The position numbers and the translations under genes are program-made. A stretch of DNA of 64,000 nucleotides from Superficieibacter electus (GTDB taxonomy: Bacteria > Pseudomonadota > Gammaproteobacteria > Enterobacterales > Enterobacteriaceae): NCBI RefSeq assembly GCF_002915575.1, contig NZ_PQGD01000002.1:1-64000 (forward strand), in the 5' to 3' direction. The notes beneath the pieces are model-generated. The model was not told where the DNA came from. It was given only the letters and a program-made list of their open reading frames with translations, and ran no database searches. This document shows, one piece after another, positions 7,255 to 15,680 of the stretch. Position 1 is the stretch's first letter. The number at the start of each line of letters is the position of its first letter.

Positions 7255-8421
7255 TTATTTTGAACCAGTAGACCAGCGAAAGCCCCAGCCGAACGCACGG
7301 TCCATCTCCTGTTGTCCTTTGAAGAACTGATTAATACGTTCGATTTTAATCGCGCCGTTTTCATTGATCAGACGCGCGATAGCACACAGCGTTCGTTTGT
7401 TGTCACCTTCAGTAAGGCGCGTTTCAATCGGTGGCTGTTCGGGAACGTGGAGGGTGACAATCCCGTCCGTTTTATCCCAACTGGCTGCGCCCTGATAAAT
7501 AAAGGTATAGATCAGTACTTCACTAATGTTTTTCCATTCCCGACCATTAATATGAATCCATTCTCCATCGCTAACATCTCCGGTGCGATCGTCGCCCTGA
7601 AGCTGGACATAGGGTTCAGAATGATAAGAGCCGAAAGCATTGCCCAATGCCTGAACCACCGTTTTATGCCCGTCCTGAAGCTTGATAAACGCGCCGAGAT
7701 CGAGATCAACACCTTTATCGCCACCAAACATTCCCAGCAGTCCGGATGATTTACTACCACGGTGCCAGTTCAGGTTAATGCGGATTTCACCAAAATTGTC
7801 TCGCTTGGCAAGACTGATCGCTGGTTTCTCTTTAGTTAATGAGACCTTGCTCAGGCTGATTTTATTAGCCGGAGGGACGGGAGCGGGCGCCGGGGGCGTT
7901 GTCGGTGCTGGTGCTGGTGCTGGCGAATCGGCAATATCCACGCCGAAATGTTCCGCCAGAGGTTTTAGACCGCCATTAAAGCCTTGAGAAATAAAGCGGA
8001 ATTTCCATTCACCATTTCGACGATAAAGCTCGCCCAAAATCAACGCCGCTTCCGTTCGGCCATTAAGATCAACGGTACCGCTGGCAACCGATGCACCGGC
8101 ATGTTCGACCTGAATAGCAAGGCTCCCTAACCCTGAAACCTTCTGCGTGCCTTCACAGGTCGCAGTAAAAGCCACCTTTTGCACATCGGCTTTCAGCCGC
8201 GTGAGATTGACGGTAAAGGTGGTGGTATTACCTTCATTGATCAAACTTATCGTGCCATCGTCATTAGCTGGTTGGCCGTAAAAAACCATATCGGGGTCGC
8301 CCTTTACCTTGCCTTCGGCGTACAGTCGAAAAGCGGAGGTATCGACAGCCGAACCGGAAAGGATTCGTACACGCAACTCGCCGTCAGGAACGGAAGTATT
8401 GCCTCCTGGGCTCAGATTCAT
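7255..8421 (-). CDS. terA: TerA, two-domain TerD-family protein
   Basis: The 388-residue protein contains two TerD-like units joined by a Pro/Ala-rich linker (about residues 167-187). The first unit ends in GQ-type FISQGFNGGLKPLAEHFGVDI. The second has a degenerate calcium loop GDDRTGDVSDGE and the insert SGLLGMFGGDKG before its DLDL motif. TerA is conserved in ter operons although not always required for tellurite resistance. Its ATG overlaps the terZ stop by one base (TAATG), implying translational coupling. Confidence 0.94.
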   Translation of the reverse strand: MNLSPGGNTSVPDGELRVRILSGSAVDTSAFRLYAEGKVKGDPDMVFYGQPANDDGTISLINEGNTTTFTVNLTRLKADVQKVAFTATCEGTQKVSGLGSLAIQVEHAGASVASGTVDLNGRTEAALILGELYRRNGEWKFRFISQGFNGGLKPLAEHFGVDIADSPAPAPAPTTPPAPAPVPPANKISLSKVSLTKEKPAISLAKRDNFGEIRINLNWHRGSKSSGLLGMFGGDKGVDLDLGAFIKLQDGHKTVVQALGNAFGSYHSEPYVQLQGDDRTGDVSDGEWIHINGREWKNISEVLIYTFIYQGAASWDKTDGIVTLHVPEQPPIETRLTEGDNKRTLCAIARLINENGAIKIERINQFFKGQQEMDRAFGWGFRWSTGSK

Positions 8422-9005
8422 TAGCGTACCACCGTAGCCACAACTTCTGGCAGCATGTCATCGATAGTCCGCCCGCGACAGGCATTGCCCAACGCAGTGA
8501 AGTCCCAGCTGCCGCCATTACGGCGCAAAGAAGCAATAACGATACCCGTGTGGCTACCCTGCTCAGAAAGCTCGTAGCGTGCCAGCTCTTTATTTGACTG
8601 ATCGACTACGCGGCAAAAGGCATTCTGCACTTCATTGAACGTCTGCCCACGGAAACTGTTCACGGTAAAAGCCAGATATTCAGTTTGCGAAGGCAACTGA
8701 GAAAGGTTGACGTTAATGACTTCATCATCACCGTCGCCCTCCCCCGTTAAATTATCACCGCTATGGATTACAGAGCCGCAGCGGGATTTAAGCTGACGAA
8801 ACCAGATGGTATCAATTTTATTACCGCTGGCATCCAGCAGAATACAGCTTGCATCCAGATCGATATCGTCAGAACCGCCCAGAAGACCGCCGAAAAATCC
8901 TTTTTTCTTAGTGATAGGGTCCCAGCCAAGGCCAAACTTAAGCTGGCTGAGTGAAGAAGATTCTTTACTAAGCGACACCGTCTGATTCTTACTTAAAGAG
9001 ACCAT
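8421..9005 (-). CDS. terZ: TerZ, first gene of the ter operon
   Basis: A 194-residue TerD-family protein with GLGWDP, the insert KKKGFFGGLLGG, DIDLDAS, the calcium loop [13 protein letters not shown] and a diverged C-terminus (GNACRGRTIDDML) in place of GQGFAGGL. The start has AAGGAA 5-6 bases upstream. It leads the leftward terZABCDEF operon and is divergent from the rightward metabolite operon across a 300-base AT-rich region that carries both promoters. Confidence 0.94.
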   Translation of the reverse strand: MVSLSKNQTVSLSKESSSLSQLKFGLGWDPITKKKGFFGGLLGGSDDIDLDASCILLDASGNKIDTIWFRQLKSRCGSVIHSGDNLTGEGDGDDEVINVNLSQLPSQTEYLAFTVNSFRGQTFNEVQNAFCRVVDQSNKELARYELSEQGSHTGIVIASLRRNGGSWDFTALGNACRGRTIDDMLPEVVATVVR

Positions 9006-9069
9006 ATATTTTCCTTAACAAGGGTTAACTGAAACGAGACATCTGCAGTGAAAATCAATCCGTAAGAAA

Positions 9070-9097
9070 ATCATATCATGATGTAGTTCACTCACAA
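9070..9097 (-). promoter_or_regulatory. Probable terZ promoter
   Basis: On the minus strand TTGTGA (9097-9092) and TATGAT (9075-9070) are separated by 16 bases, about 65 bases before the terZ ATG. The -10 overlaps one of three AATCATA/TATGATT motifs (9069-9075, 9185-9191, 9236-9242) in this intergenic region. The motif repetition suggests a regulator site, perhaps for TerW, but could also reflect only -10 elements in AT-rich DNA. Confidence 0.5.
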
Positions 9098-9235
9098 GAC
9101 AATTTTCAAAAAAACTTTTCCATTCCAAAATAACCTATTGATAATATTGTTTTTATATTTTTCACCCCCCATTTTTTGGGAGGTAATCATATAAATAACC
9201 CCATTAATTAGGCAGGTGAATACCTTAAAATTTAA

Positions 9236-9277
9236 AATCATAATATGATTGACAATATAGCCTGTCATCAATAAACT
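9236..9277 (+). promoter_or_regulatory. Probable promoter and inverted repeat for the rightward ter metabolite operon
   Basis: A perfect -35 TTGACA (9249-9254) is followed after 17 bases by TAAACT (9272-9277), 45 bases before the ATP-grasp start. An inverted repeat AATCAT-AAT-ATGATT (9236-9250) overlaps the -35 box, a good position for a repressor. The rest of 9006-9300 shows no coding frame. Confidence 0.6.
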
Positions 9278-9321
9278 GCTGCGATCCCCCTATTTAAGTA
9301 ATGACCCGTAAAGAGCAAAAA

Positions 9322-10377
9322 ATGAAAAATAAAATGTGGTTTATGGAAGGGCTTTCTTCTCAACGGGATATCATTCAAAGTGTAAATGATTTTTCCCAGG
9401 CGTGTGGTAAACCCATCACAATCTATGCTTCGCATCGCAATGAAAGGAATGAAATTTTATCGCTGGCCCATTTTTCTTTATCAGAGCCGAAAGATGATGA
9501 TCGGCGGCTGGCATTTATTGAAGCTATAGTAAAAGAACACGGAATTAATGTTATTCATACTGGTCGCCATTGTCGTTGGTTCGAGCTTCATCGCCCCGCC
9601 ATTGAAGCAACCGGTGTGACACTGACCACCGGTGCTTCAGACGTCGACGGTATCGATATTGCTGACGACAAAGTGACCTTTGCTCAGTTAATGGAGAAAA
9701 ACGGGCTACCGGTTGTTCCCTCAGTTCGCGTGACCGCATTGAGTGAACTTAAAACACAGCTTGCACATTCTCCTTTCACTACATCACAGCTCTGTGTCAA
9801 ACCGGTGAAAGGAATTTATGGCATGGGATTCTGGCGCTTTGACAATGAAGCCTCACCGATGACCATGATTAATTATCCTGAGCGTCGGTTGGTCACGACC
9901 TGGCAATATCTTGCCGCCTGCGAGTCTGCCGGATCTTTTGAACCATTGGTGCTGATGCCTTATTTACCAGGGCCGGAATACTCCGTCGATATGCTGGTCA
10001 ATAAAGGCAAGGTCCTGGCGGCTGTGGGACGACGTAAAGAAGGCGCGCTTCAATATCTTGAAAAAAGCGGTGAAGCCTGGGAACTGGCGTGCGCCTGCGC
10101 GGCAACCATGAAAGCGGACGGACTTGTCAACGTACAAACACGCAATGATGAGTGTGGTAAGCCCGTTCTCCTTGAAATCAATATGCGACCTTCCGGCGGG
10201 ATCGGTTATACCCGACTCAGTGGCGTTAACCTGGCGGGGCTGTATGCGGGCTTCACGTTGGGTTATCTCAACGAGCATGACGTTCAGTCAGCGGCAAATA
10301 CGGACTTTGCGCCTGCGGTAGTCCGTGCCATGACCGGGGCTATCGCTTATGACCCTGTGCTGACCAATGCACTGTAA
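9322..10377 (+). CDS. ATP-grasp ligase of the ter metabolite operon
   Basis: A protein of about 351 residues with the ATP-grasp fold. It has an N-terminal Rossmann-like part with a THTGR-like segment, the ATP lid/Lys region CVKPVKGIYGMGF (near residue 165), the PYLPGPEYSVDM strand and the metal-binding LEINMRPSGGIGYTR motif (near 285). ATP-grasp enzymes ligate a carboxylate to an amine or thiol through an acyl-phosphate. In published comparative genomics of Ter systems (Anantharaman, Iyer and Aravind) this family is part of a predicted pathway for a nucleoside-like metabolite. The start at 9322 is uncertain: 9301 and 9334 are in-frame alternatives and none has a strong ribosome site. It is the first gene of six in the operon. 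Confidence 0.85.
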   Translation: MKNKMWFMEGLSSQRDIIQSVNDFSQACGKPITIYASHRNERNEILSLAHFSLSEPKDDDRRLAFIEAIVKEHGINVIHTGRHCRWFELHRPAIEATGVTLTTGASDVDGIDIADDKVTFAQLMEKNGLPVVPSVRVTALSELKTQLAHSPFTTSQLCVKPVKGIYGMGFWRFDNEASPMTMINYPERRLVTTWQYLAACESAGSFEPLVLMPYLPGPEYSVDMLVNKGKVLAAVGRRKEGALQYLEKSGEAWELACACAATMKADGLVNVQTRNDECGKPVLLEINMRPSGGIGYTRLSGVNLAGLYAGFTLGYLNEHDVQSAANTDFAPAVVRAMTGAIAYDPVLTNAL

Positions 10378-10436
10378 TCCCTACGCATGGAACAGGCCAG
10401 TATGATTATTCACCATCACGTTCAGGACGTATCACT

Positions 10437-11579
10437 ATGATGAACACCCTCGACGACAATGTTTATCGTCGCACTCTGACCAGTGGAACCATCAGCGTCA
10501 CTCGTCATAAAGGCGCAGCGACGCTTGAGTCATTATTTGATATCGCCGAGCGCCGCAATCCGAAACGCGCATTTTTATTCGTCAGCAAAGTACTTGGCCG
10601 GCACATTCCGGTATCACCGGCCACCATGCGGTCGGTGTTTCGTCAGCTCAGCGCATCATTTCCCGAAAATCTTCCTGGCCCTGTGCTGTTTATTGGGATG
10701 GCTGAGACAGCCGTCGGATTGGGCGCGGGTGTTTTTGATGAACTGAGAACCCAGGTAAACGATGCCGTTTATCTGACCTCGACACGCCATCCCGTTGATG
10801 GTGAACTCCTGTGCGAATTTAAAGAAGCGCACAGTCATGCCACCGATCATTTGCTCTATCTGCCTTGCGACCCTGAAATGCGCCGCCGCGTTCAGCACGC
10901 TCAGACAGTGGTGCTCATTGATGATGAGGCCACCACGGGCAATACATTCATTAACCTTTTAGCGGCATTACGCAACGAAGGTGGCCTGACCTCTTTGCGT
11001 CAGGTTGTGACTGTAACCCTGACCGACTGGAGTCACAACGCGCTGACCACAGGTTGTCCGCTTCCCGTACAAGCACTGTCGCTGGTTAGCGGACAATGGT
11101 CATGGGACCCCCTTCCCAATGCGCCGGTGCCGGTAATGCCGAATGTCAACGTTACCGCAACCGGCCATTTTTCCCCGTCAGATAAGCAGACCTGGGGGAG
11201 GCTTGGCATGATGAAGCCCGCCGCCGATCTGGCTCCTGACATCACCGTACAGCCAGGCGAGAATATTCTTGTACTGGGTACCGGCGAGTTTGTCTGGGAA
11301 CCGTTTTTACTTGCCGAACGGCTGGAAGGATTAGGCGCAAAAGTAAAATATAGCTCGACCACGCGTTCGCCGATTGCCACCGGCTTTGCTATCCAGTCCG
11401 CGATTTCCTTTACTGACAACTATGGCCTGGGTATTCCCAACTTTGTCTATAACGTCGCGCATCAGTCATTTGATCGCATTCTCCTGTGCGCTGAAACACC
11501 GGCTGAGAGCATTGATCCGCTGCTGCTTACCAGTCTGAAGAATGTCGCTGGTCGTGTAGAGATTATTACCTATGAATAA
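10437..11579 (+). CDS. Phosphoribosyltransferase with C-terminal TRSP domain
   Basis: The 380-residue protein has an orotate-PRTase-like domain with the PRPP-binding loop VVLIDDEATTGNTF (about 155-168), followed by a C-terminal domain containing the literal motif T-R-S-P (STTRSPIATGFA, near 300), for which the TRSP domain is named. It should transfer a ribosyl-phosphate onto, or remove it from, a base-like acceptor; the acceptor is unknown. It lies 59 bases after the ATP-grasp gene and overlaps the HAD gene by 8 bases. Domain pairing and neighbours match the predicted nucleoside-like-metabolite module of Ter systems. Confidence 0.85.
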   Translation: MMNTLDDNVYRRTLTSGTISVTRHKGAATLESLFDIAERRNPKRAFLFVSKVLGRHIPVSPATMRSVFRQLSASFPENLPGPVLFIGMAETAVGLGAGVFDELRTQVNDAVYLTSTRHPVDGELLCEFKEAHSHATDHLLYLPCDPEMRRRVQHAQTVVLIDDEATTGNTFINLLAALRNEGGLTSLRQVVTVTLTDWSHNALTTGCPLPVQALSLVSGQWSWDPLPNAPVPVMPNVNVTATGHFSPSDKQTWGRLGMMKPAADLAPDITVQPGENILVLGTGEFVWEPFLLAERLEGLGAKVKYSSTTRSPIATGFAIQSAISFTDNYGLGIPNFVYNVAHQSFDRILLCAETPAESIDPLLLTSLKNVAGRVEIITYE

Positions 11580-12354
11580 ACCCATTTTTCTTACCGACCT
11601 TGATGACACCCTGTTTCAGACCCGGCGCAAAATGATTAATGAGCTGGATCTGAAACCATTTCGCACCGGTGCACTCGACCGCAGCCTGCAACCCCGCAGT
11701 TTTATGACCGAGGAGCAGGCCCTGCTGGTGGACTGGCTACTGGAGCATGCGGAGTTAATTCCGGTCACCGCCAGAGGCACAGAAGAGATTAGTCGGGTAC
11801 AGATCCCGTTTCACTCCTGGGCTATCACCACGCATGGTGCGGTCATCCTGAATGCAGATCGTCAGCCCGATGAAGAGTGGAAAGCCCATATGCTGAGCTG
11901 CTTAAAGCCCTATGGTGAAAAACTCACCTCAATGCAGCGGCAAATTACCGAGCTGATGGAGGCACGAGGAATTAACGCCTGGGCGCGCCTTAATTATGAG
12001 TACGGTGATGTACCGGTATATCTGGTGATGAAGCATCGTGACAGTACGCGTCTGGATGAACTTAATGCGATGGGTGACGAAATCGAGACGCTGTTCTCAA
12101 CCAATGGCTTTTATATTCATCGCAACAGTAACAACATTGCCTGGCTACCCGAGCCGGTGGAAAAAGGTCTGGCAGTCAACTGGCTGTTGCAAAAACTGCG
12201 TGCTGAACGCGGCGTTTTTCCGGTCATCGGTCTTGGTGACAGTCTGAGCGACCATCGTTTTATGAAGCTCTGTACCTGGTTTGGCGTTCCGCAGCAAAGT
12301 CAGTTCGCCGAGGCGATTGCGCACTCACTGTTTGGAGAAAATGAACATGCATGA
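11572..12354 (+). CDS. HAD-family phosphatase of the ter metabolite operon
   Basis: A 260-residue Cof/sucrose-phosphatase-like HAD hydrolase. Motif I is TDLDDTLFQTRRK at the N-terminus, motif II is the TAR segment near 65, and motif IV is GLGDSLSDHRFMK near 222. It probably dephosphorylates the product of the two phosphoribosyltransferases encoded on each side. Start and stop overlap the neighbouring genes (8 bases with each), the packing of a translationally coupled pathway operon. Confidence 0.85.
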   Translation: MNKPIFLTDLDDTLFQTRRKMINELDLKPFRTGALDRSLQPRSFMTEEQALLVDWLLEHAELIPVTARGTEEISRVQIPFHSWAITTHGAVILNADRQPDEEWKAHMLSCLKPYGEKLTSMQRQITELMEARGINAWARLNYEYGDVPVYLVMKHRDSTRLDELNAMGDEIETLFSTNGFYIHRNSNNIAWLPEPVEKGLAVNWLLQKLRAERGVFPVIGLGDSLSDHRFMKLCTWFGVPQQSQFAEAIAHSLFGENEHA

Positions 12355-13420
12355 AGTCATTCCTTTCTCTGGCTCTTATCTGCCCGAAGATGTCCATTTT
12401 CTCCTGCAGCCGATGCAAATGGAAATGACGCCGGTTGAGTTAAAAGAAGAGTATATTCAGTCCGGTAAAAAACATTATTCAGAGATGCTCAGCCAGGAGC
12501 CAGAACCTTCGGCATGGCATCTTGACCTGTTCCGCCGTTCACTCGATCGCGGTGCCCTGCGTCTGGCCACCGAAGTTCAGCAGCTTGCCAGCGCACTGGC
12601 TGCTCAGTTTGGCGATACACCGATAGTGCTGGCGAGCCTGGTCCGCGCTGGCATACCGCTGGGGGTCATGCTCCAGCAGGCGCTGCGTGATATGGGCAAA
12701 ACCTCCTTTCATTATGGTATTAGTATTATTCGCGATCGTGGCATTGATACCGCAGCGCTTGACTGGATTGAAGCCCGCCACGGTACGCAGGGCATCGTTT
12801 TTGTCGATGGCTGGACGGGAAAAGGTGCCATTACTGGTCAGTTGGTGGCATCGCTGAAAGACCGCCCCGGCTATCCAGTCCTTCCTCGCCTGGTTGTTCT
12901 GGCCGATCCCTGTGGCCGGGCCTGGCTGTCAGCCAGCGATGATGACTGGCTAATCCCCTTTGGGATTATGGGCGCACCGGTATCAGGACTCATCTCTCGG
13001 TCCATCTGGACACAGGACGGTTTTCATGGCTGCGTAGTGTGTAACCATCTTGCTGCCTATGAATGCAGCCGCACGCTGGTGGATACCGTGGCCGACCAGC
13101 GTCGACGTCTTCATAATGTTCCCGCACTGTCACCGACGAGTTCAAACAAAACGCTGCTGCGTGAAAAAAGTGACTGGGTGGTCAGTTCGCTGGCCGCCAG
13201 TTACGAGGTAGACAGTATTAATCGAATTAAACCCGGCATCGCTGAAGCGACGCGAGCGGTGCTACGCCGGGTACCCGATCACGTTTTTGTTCGTGCCATT
13301 GACGATCCTGATGTGGCTTTACTTGTCGCTCTGGCGCGGGATAAAGGCATTGCGATCGCTGAAGTTGGCGACGACATCGGGCAATATCGCGCCGTCACCA
13401 TCATTAAAAAGGTGCTTTGA
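12347..13420 (+). CDS. Phosphoribosyltransferase-PELOTA protein (StiP family)
   Basis: A protein of about 357 residues often labelled cysteine protease StiP, although the visible fold is a phosphoribosyltransferase: VLASLVRAGIPLG, then the PRPP-loop variant VFVDGWTGKGAITG (near 148-161). The last about 75 residues (from RIKPGIAEATRAVL) match a PELOTA-type RNA-binding domain. A Cys/His-containing HGCVVCNH segment near 226-233 lies between them and may bind metal. The start at 12347 is chosen for its 9-base spacing from GGAG; 12341 is possible. It overlaps the HAD gene. It is part of the predicted nucleoside-like metabolite module, and the RNA-binding tail raises the possibility that the modified nucleotide is placed in or taken from RNA. 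Confidence 0.85.
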   Translation: MHEVIPFSGSYLPEDVHFLLQPMQMEMTPVELKEEYIQSGKKHYSEMLSQEPEPSAWHLDLFRRSLDRGALRLATEVQQLASALAAQFGDTPIVLASLVRAGIPLGVMLQQALRDMGKTSFHYGISIIRDRGIDTAALDWIEARHGTQGIVFVDGWTGKGAITGQLVASLKDRPGYPVLPRLVVLADPCGRAWLSASDDDWLIPFGIMGAPVSGLISRSIWTQDGFHGCVVCNHLAAYECSRTLVDTVADQRRRLHNVPALSPTSSNKTLLREKSDWVVSSLAASYEVDSINRIKPGIAEATRAVLRRVPDHVFVRAIDDPDVALLVALARDKGIAIAEVGDDIGQYRAVTIIKKVL

Positions 13421-14382
13421 TGATGAAACGCCTCTCCCCCTGGAATCTTGGGGCAACCCTCTACATGCCCGCCACACGTACGGATATAGCAGATGCAATC
13501 CTGACGTCAAAAGTGGAAGGCCTACGTTCGCTGGTGATTTGTCTGGAAGACGCTGTCAGCGAGGAGGATATCCCCGAGGCCCTCAACAATTTACAGATCC
13601 TGCTTGAAACGCTGGCTAAAGCGAAAGCCGCCAGTGGCAGTGCGCACTGGCCTTTGGTCTTTATTCGCCCGCGTGACGTTAGTATGGGCGCGCGGCTGGT
13701 AAAAACGATGAACTTAAGCCCAATTGATGGGTTGGTTCTGCCGAAATTTACGCTGGCGTCGTTATCGGCGTGGTGGAATTTCATTGAGCATACTCATTTG
13801 TGCATGATGCCCACCCTTGAAACCGAAGAGGTTTATGACGTAGAGCAAATGCGCCAGTTAGCAATATTGATGTTCGGGCATCCTTGCCATGAGCGCATCA
13901 TTGCGCTGCGGATTGGTGGTAACGACTTAATGAATGTGATTTCCCTGCGACGCCCACGCCACCTTACCCTGTATGACGGTCCAATGGGCTACGTTATCAA
14001 AATGCTGGTGTCAGTATTTGCGACTCGCGGTTTTGCCCTCACCGCCCCCGTCTGCGAGCATATTGACGACCATGACATTATGGACAAAGAACTGGCGCTC
14101 GATATGGCGCATGGGCTGGTAGGAAAAACGGCTATCCACCCAAACCAGATCACCAAAATCGAGGCGGCGTTGCGCGTATCTGACAACGATTACGCAGACG
14201 CCTTGCGCATTCTCAACTCCTCGCAGGCCGTATTCAAATCACTGGGTGCGATGTGCGAACCGGCAACCCACCGCCGATGGGCCTCGGCCATTCTGGAACG
14301 CGCCCAGGTCTATGGCATTATTAGCGATCGCGGTAACGGTGGAATCGTTCGCGTTCCCTTATCGCAGCAGAACCAGGGGTAA
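13420..14382 (+). CDS. HpcH/HpaI (CitE-like) aldolase/lyase
   Basis: The 320-residue TIM-barrel protein of the HpcH/HpaI aldolase and citrate-lyase-beta group has GATLYMPATR at the N-terminus, LVICLEDAV (metal-binding acidic strand), the RPRD Arg, LVLPKF, a PTLET segment and RIGGNDLM. Such enzymes cleave or form C-C bonds in CoA or oxo-acid substrates with Mg2+. Here it is the last enzyme of the five-gene pathway and its ATG overlaps the stop of the StiP-like gene (TGATG). TTG at 13417 is an unlikely alternative start. The specific substrate is unknown. Confidence 0.85.
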   Translation: MMKRLSPWNLGATLYMPATRTDIADAILTSKVEGLRSLVICLEDAVSEEDIPEALNNLQILLETLAKAKAASGSAHWPLVFIRPRDVSMGARLVKTMNLSPIDGLVLPKFTLASLSAWWNFIEHTHLCMMPTLETEEVYDVEQMRQLAILMFGHPCHERIIALRIGGNDLMNVISLRRPRHLTLYDGPMGYVIKMLVSVFATRGFALTAPVCEHIDDHDIMDKELALDMAHGLVGKTAIHPNQITKIEAALRVSDNDYADALRILNSSQAVFKSLGAMCEPATHRRWASAILERAQVYGIISDRGNGGIVRVPLSQQNQG

Positions 14383-14390
14383 TGTAGAAA

Positions 14391-14858
14391 ATGCTATTAA
14401 GTTCCCGCCAAGAAAGAGTGTTCAGGCTGGCAACTATCCTTGGTTCGGGGAAGCCTGTTTCCGCAAGTCATATTCTTGAGCTTCTGGACTGCTCCGAACC
14501 TACCCTCACCCGGGCACTTAAAGAACTTCGCGAATCCTATTCGGCGGATATTAAATACAGTAAGGCCGTGCATGCCTACCAGATGATCCATTTTGGTACG
14601 CTGGATAAAAAAGCACTGCGTCGGATGACCGAATCGTTGACCGCTAATGCAGAGCTTAAAAAAGGCGATGCCACCCGCTGGGTCGATCTGGATAAAGACA
14701 AAAAAACGGCAGTTTCGCTTTCCCTGCGCATGAGCGTTCTGCGTAAAATTGATCGCTATGCTTTTGCCAATGACAAAACCCGTAGTGAAGTTGTTGAGCT
14801 GCTGACGGAAAAAGCATTTGAACTCCTGCAAAGTGAGCGCGTCAATACCAGGAAATAG
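14391..14858 (+). CDS. terW: TerW, predicted DNA-binding regulator of the ter locus
   Basis: The 155-residue protein has an N-terminal winged-helix region (about 1-65; SASHILELLDCSEPTLTRAL is the helix-turn-helix), a middle segment rich in Lys/Asp, and a C-terminal SLSLRMSVLRKIDRYA-type segment that looks like a ribbon-helix-helix domain (about 108-150). TerW is reported to bind DNA upstream of ter genes. It is 8 bases after the aldolase gene, so it is cotranscribed with the metabolite enzymes, and it could feed back on both divergent promoters. A hairpin terminator follows. Confidence 0.9.
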   Translation: MLLSSRQERVFRLATILGSGKPVSASHILELLDCSEPTLTRALKELRESYSADIKYSKAVHAYQMIHFGTLDKKALRRMTESLTANAELKKGDATRWVDLDKDKKTAVSLSLRMSVLRKIDRYAFANDKTRSEVVELLTEKAFELLQSERVNTRK

Positions 14859-14874
14859 CGATCGTTTTCCCCTG

Positions 14875-14894
14875 CCCGTAGCGCATGCTACGGG
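14875..14894 (+). terminator. Hairpin terminator after terW
   Basis: CCCGTAGC-GCAT-GCTACGGG is a perfect 8-bp stem with a 4-base loop, 17 bases after terW and followed by T-rich sequence. It separates the metabolite operon from the terY1 operon. The rest of 14895-15023 is upstream sequence of terY1 with an AGGAG ribosome site; no other gene is seen. Confidence 0.65.
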
Positions 14895-15023
14895 TTACAC
14901 TCAGTTTTCATTTTTAATATCCAGAAAAATACTCGCGCATAACGCCTTAAAAGCATACTGTATTTTGGTCATTAGCCTGGCTATCGGCCTGTGATTCAAA
15001 ATCAATAATATCAGGAGCTACAC

Positions 15024-15659
15024 ATGCGAAGACTTCCTGTTTATCTGCTTCTCGACACCTCCGGGTCTATGCACGGTGAACCGATCGAAGCGGTCAAGAA
15101 TGGGGTTCAGACCCTGCTCACTACCCTCAAGCAAGATCCGTACGCCCTTGAAACGGCCTGGGTGTCTGTTATTACCTTTGATTCTTCTGCACGTCAGGCT
15201 GTGCCATTAACCGACTTACTGAGTTTTAAACTTCCCGATTTGGTGGCCAATGGCACAACCGCGCTGGGTGAGGCGCTGTCCCTGACCGCCGATTGTATTT
15301 CTCGCGAAGTGCAAAAAACCACGGCTGATACCAAAGGTGACTGGCGTCCACTGGTTTTTATCATGACGGATGGTTCACCGACCGATGACTGGCGCAAAGG
15401 TGCCAGCGAATTTAAAGCCGCCAGAACGGGTGTGGTGGTTGCGTGCGCGGCCGGACACTCTGCAGAAACCACCGTATTACAGCAAATCACTGAGATCGTA
15501 GTGCAACTGGACACGGCGGATTCAACCACTATTAAAGCCTTCTTTAAGTGGGTTTCCGCCAGCATTTCTGTCGGCAGTCAGAAAGTTGAATCTAAAAAAG
15601 AAGTCATTGGGCTGGATGATTTACCTCCCCCGCCGCCTGAAGTTAACGTCGTTTTGTAA
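15024..15659 (+). CDS. terY1: TerY1, von Willebrand A-domain protein
   Basis: A 211-residue single vWA domain. The metal-ion adhesion site is visible as LLLDTSGSMHGE (D-x-S-x-S) with FIMTDGSPTDDW later. It ends in a short tail LPPPPPEVNVVL. TerY proteins are predicted cytoplasmic assembly factors that, with a PP2C phosphatase and a kinase, form a phospho-signalling triad in Ter systems. It is the first gene of a six-gene operon and is paralogous to terY2 and terY3. Confidence 0.92.
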   Translation: MRRLPVYLLLDTSGSMHGEPIEAVKNGVQTLLTTLKQDPYALETAWVSVITFDSSARQAVPLTDLLSFKLPDLVANGTTALGEALSLTADCISREVQKTTADTKGDWRPLVFIMTDGSPTDDWRKGASEFKAARTGVVVACAAGHSAETTVLQQITEIVVQLDTADSTTIKAFFKWVSASISVGSQKVESKKEVIGLDDLPPPPPEVNVVL

Positions 15660-15680
15660 CAACATAAATAAGGAGATGTT

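Noticed and set aside
4499-8954. Plus-strand open frames opposite terA-terE
   Set aside because: They mirror the codon pattern of conserved ter genes and show no ribosome sites or family motifs.
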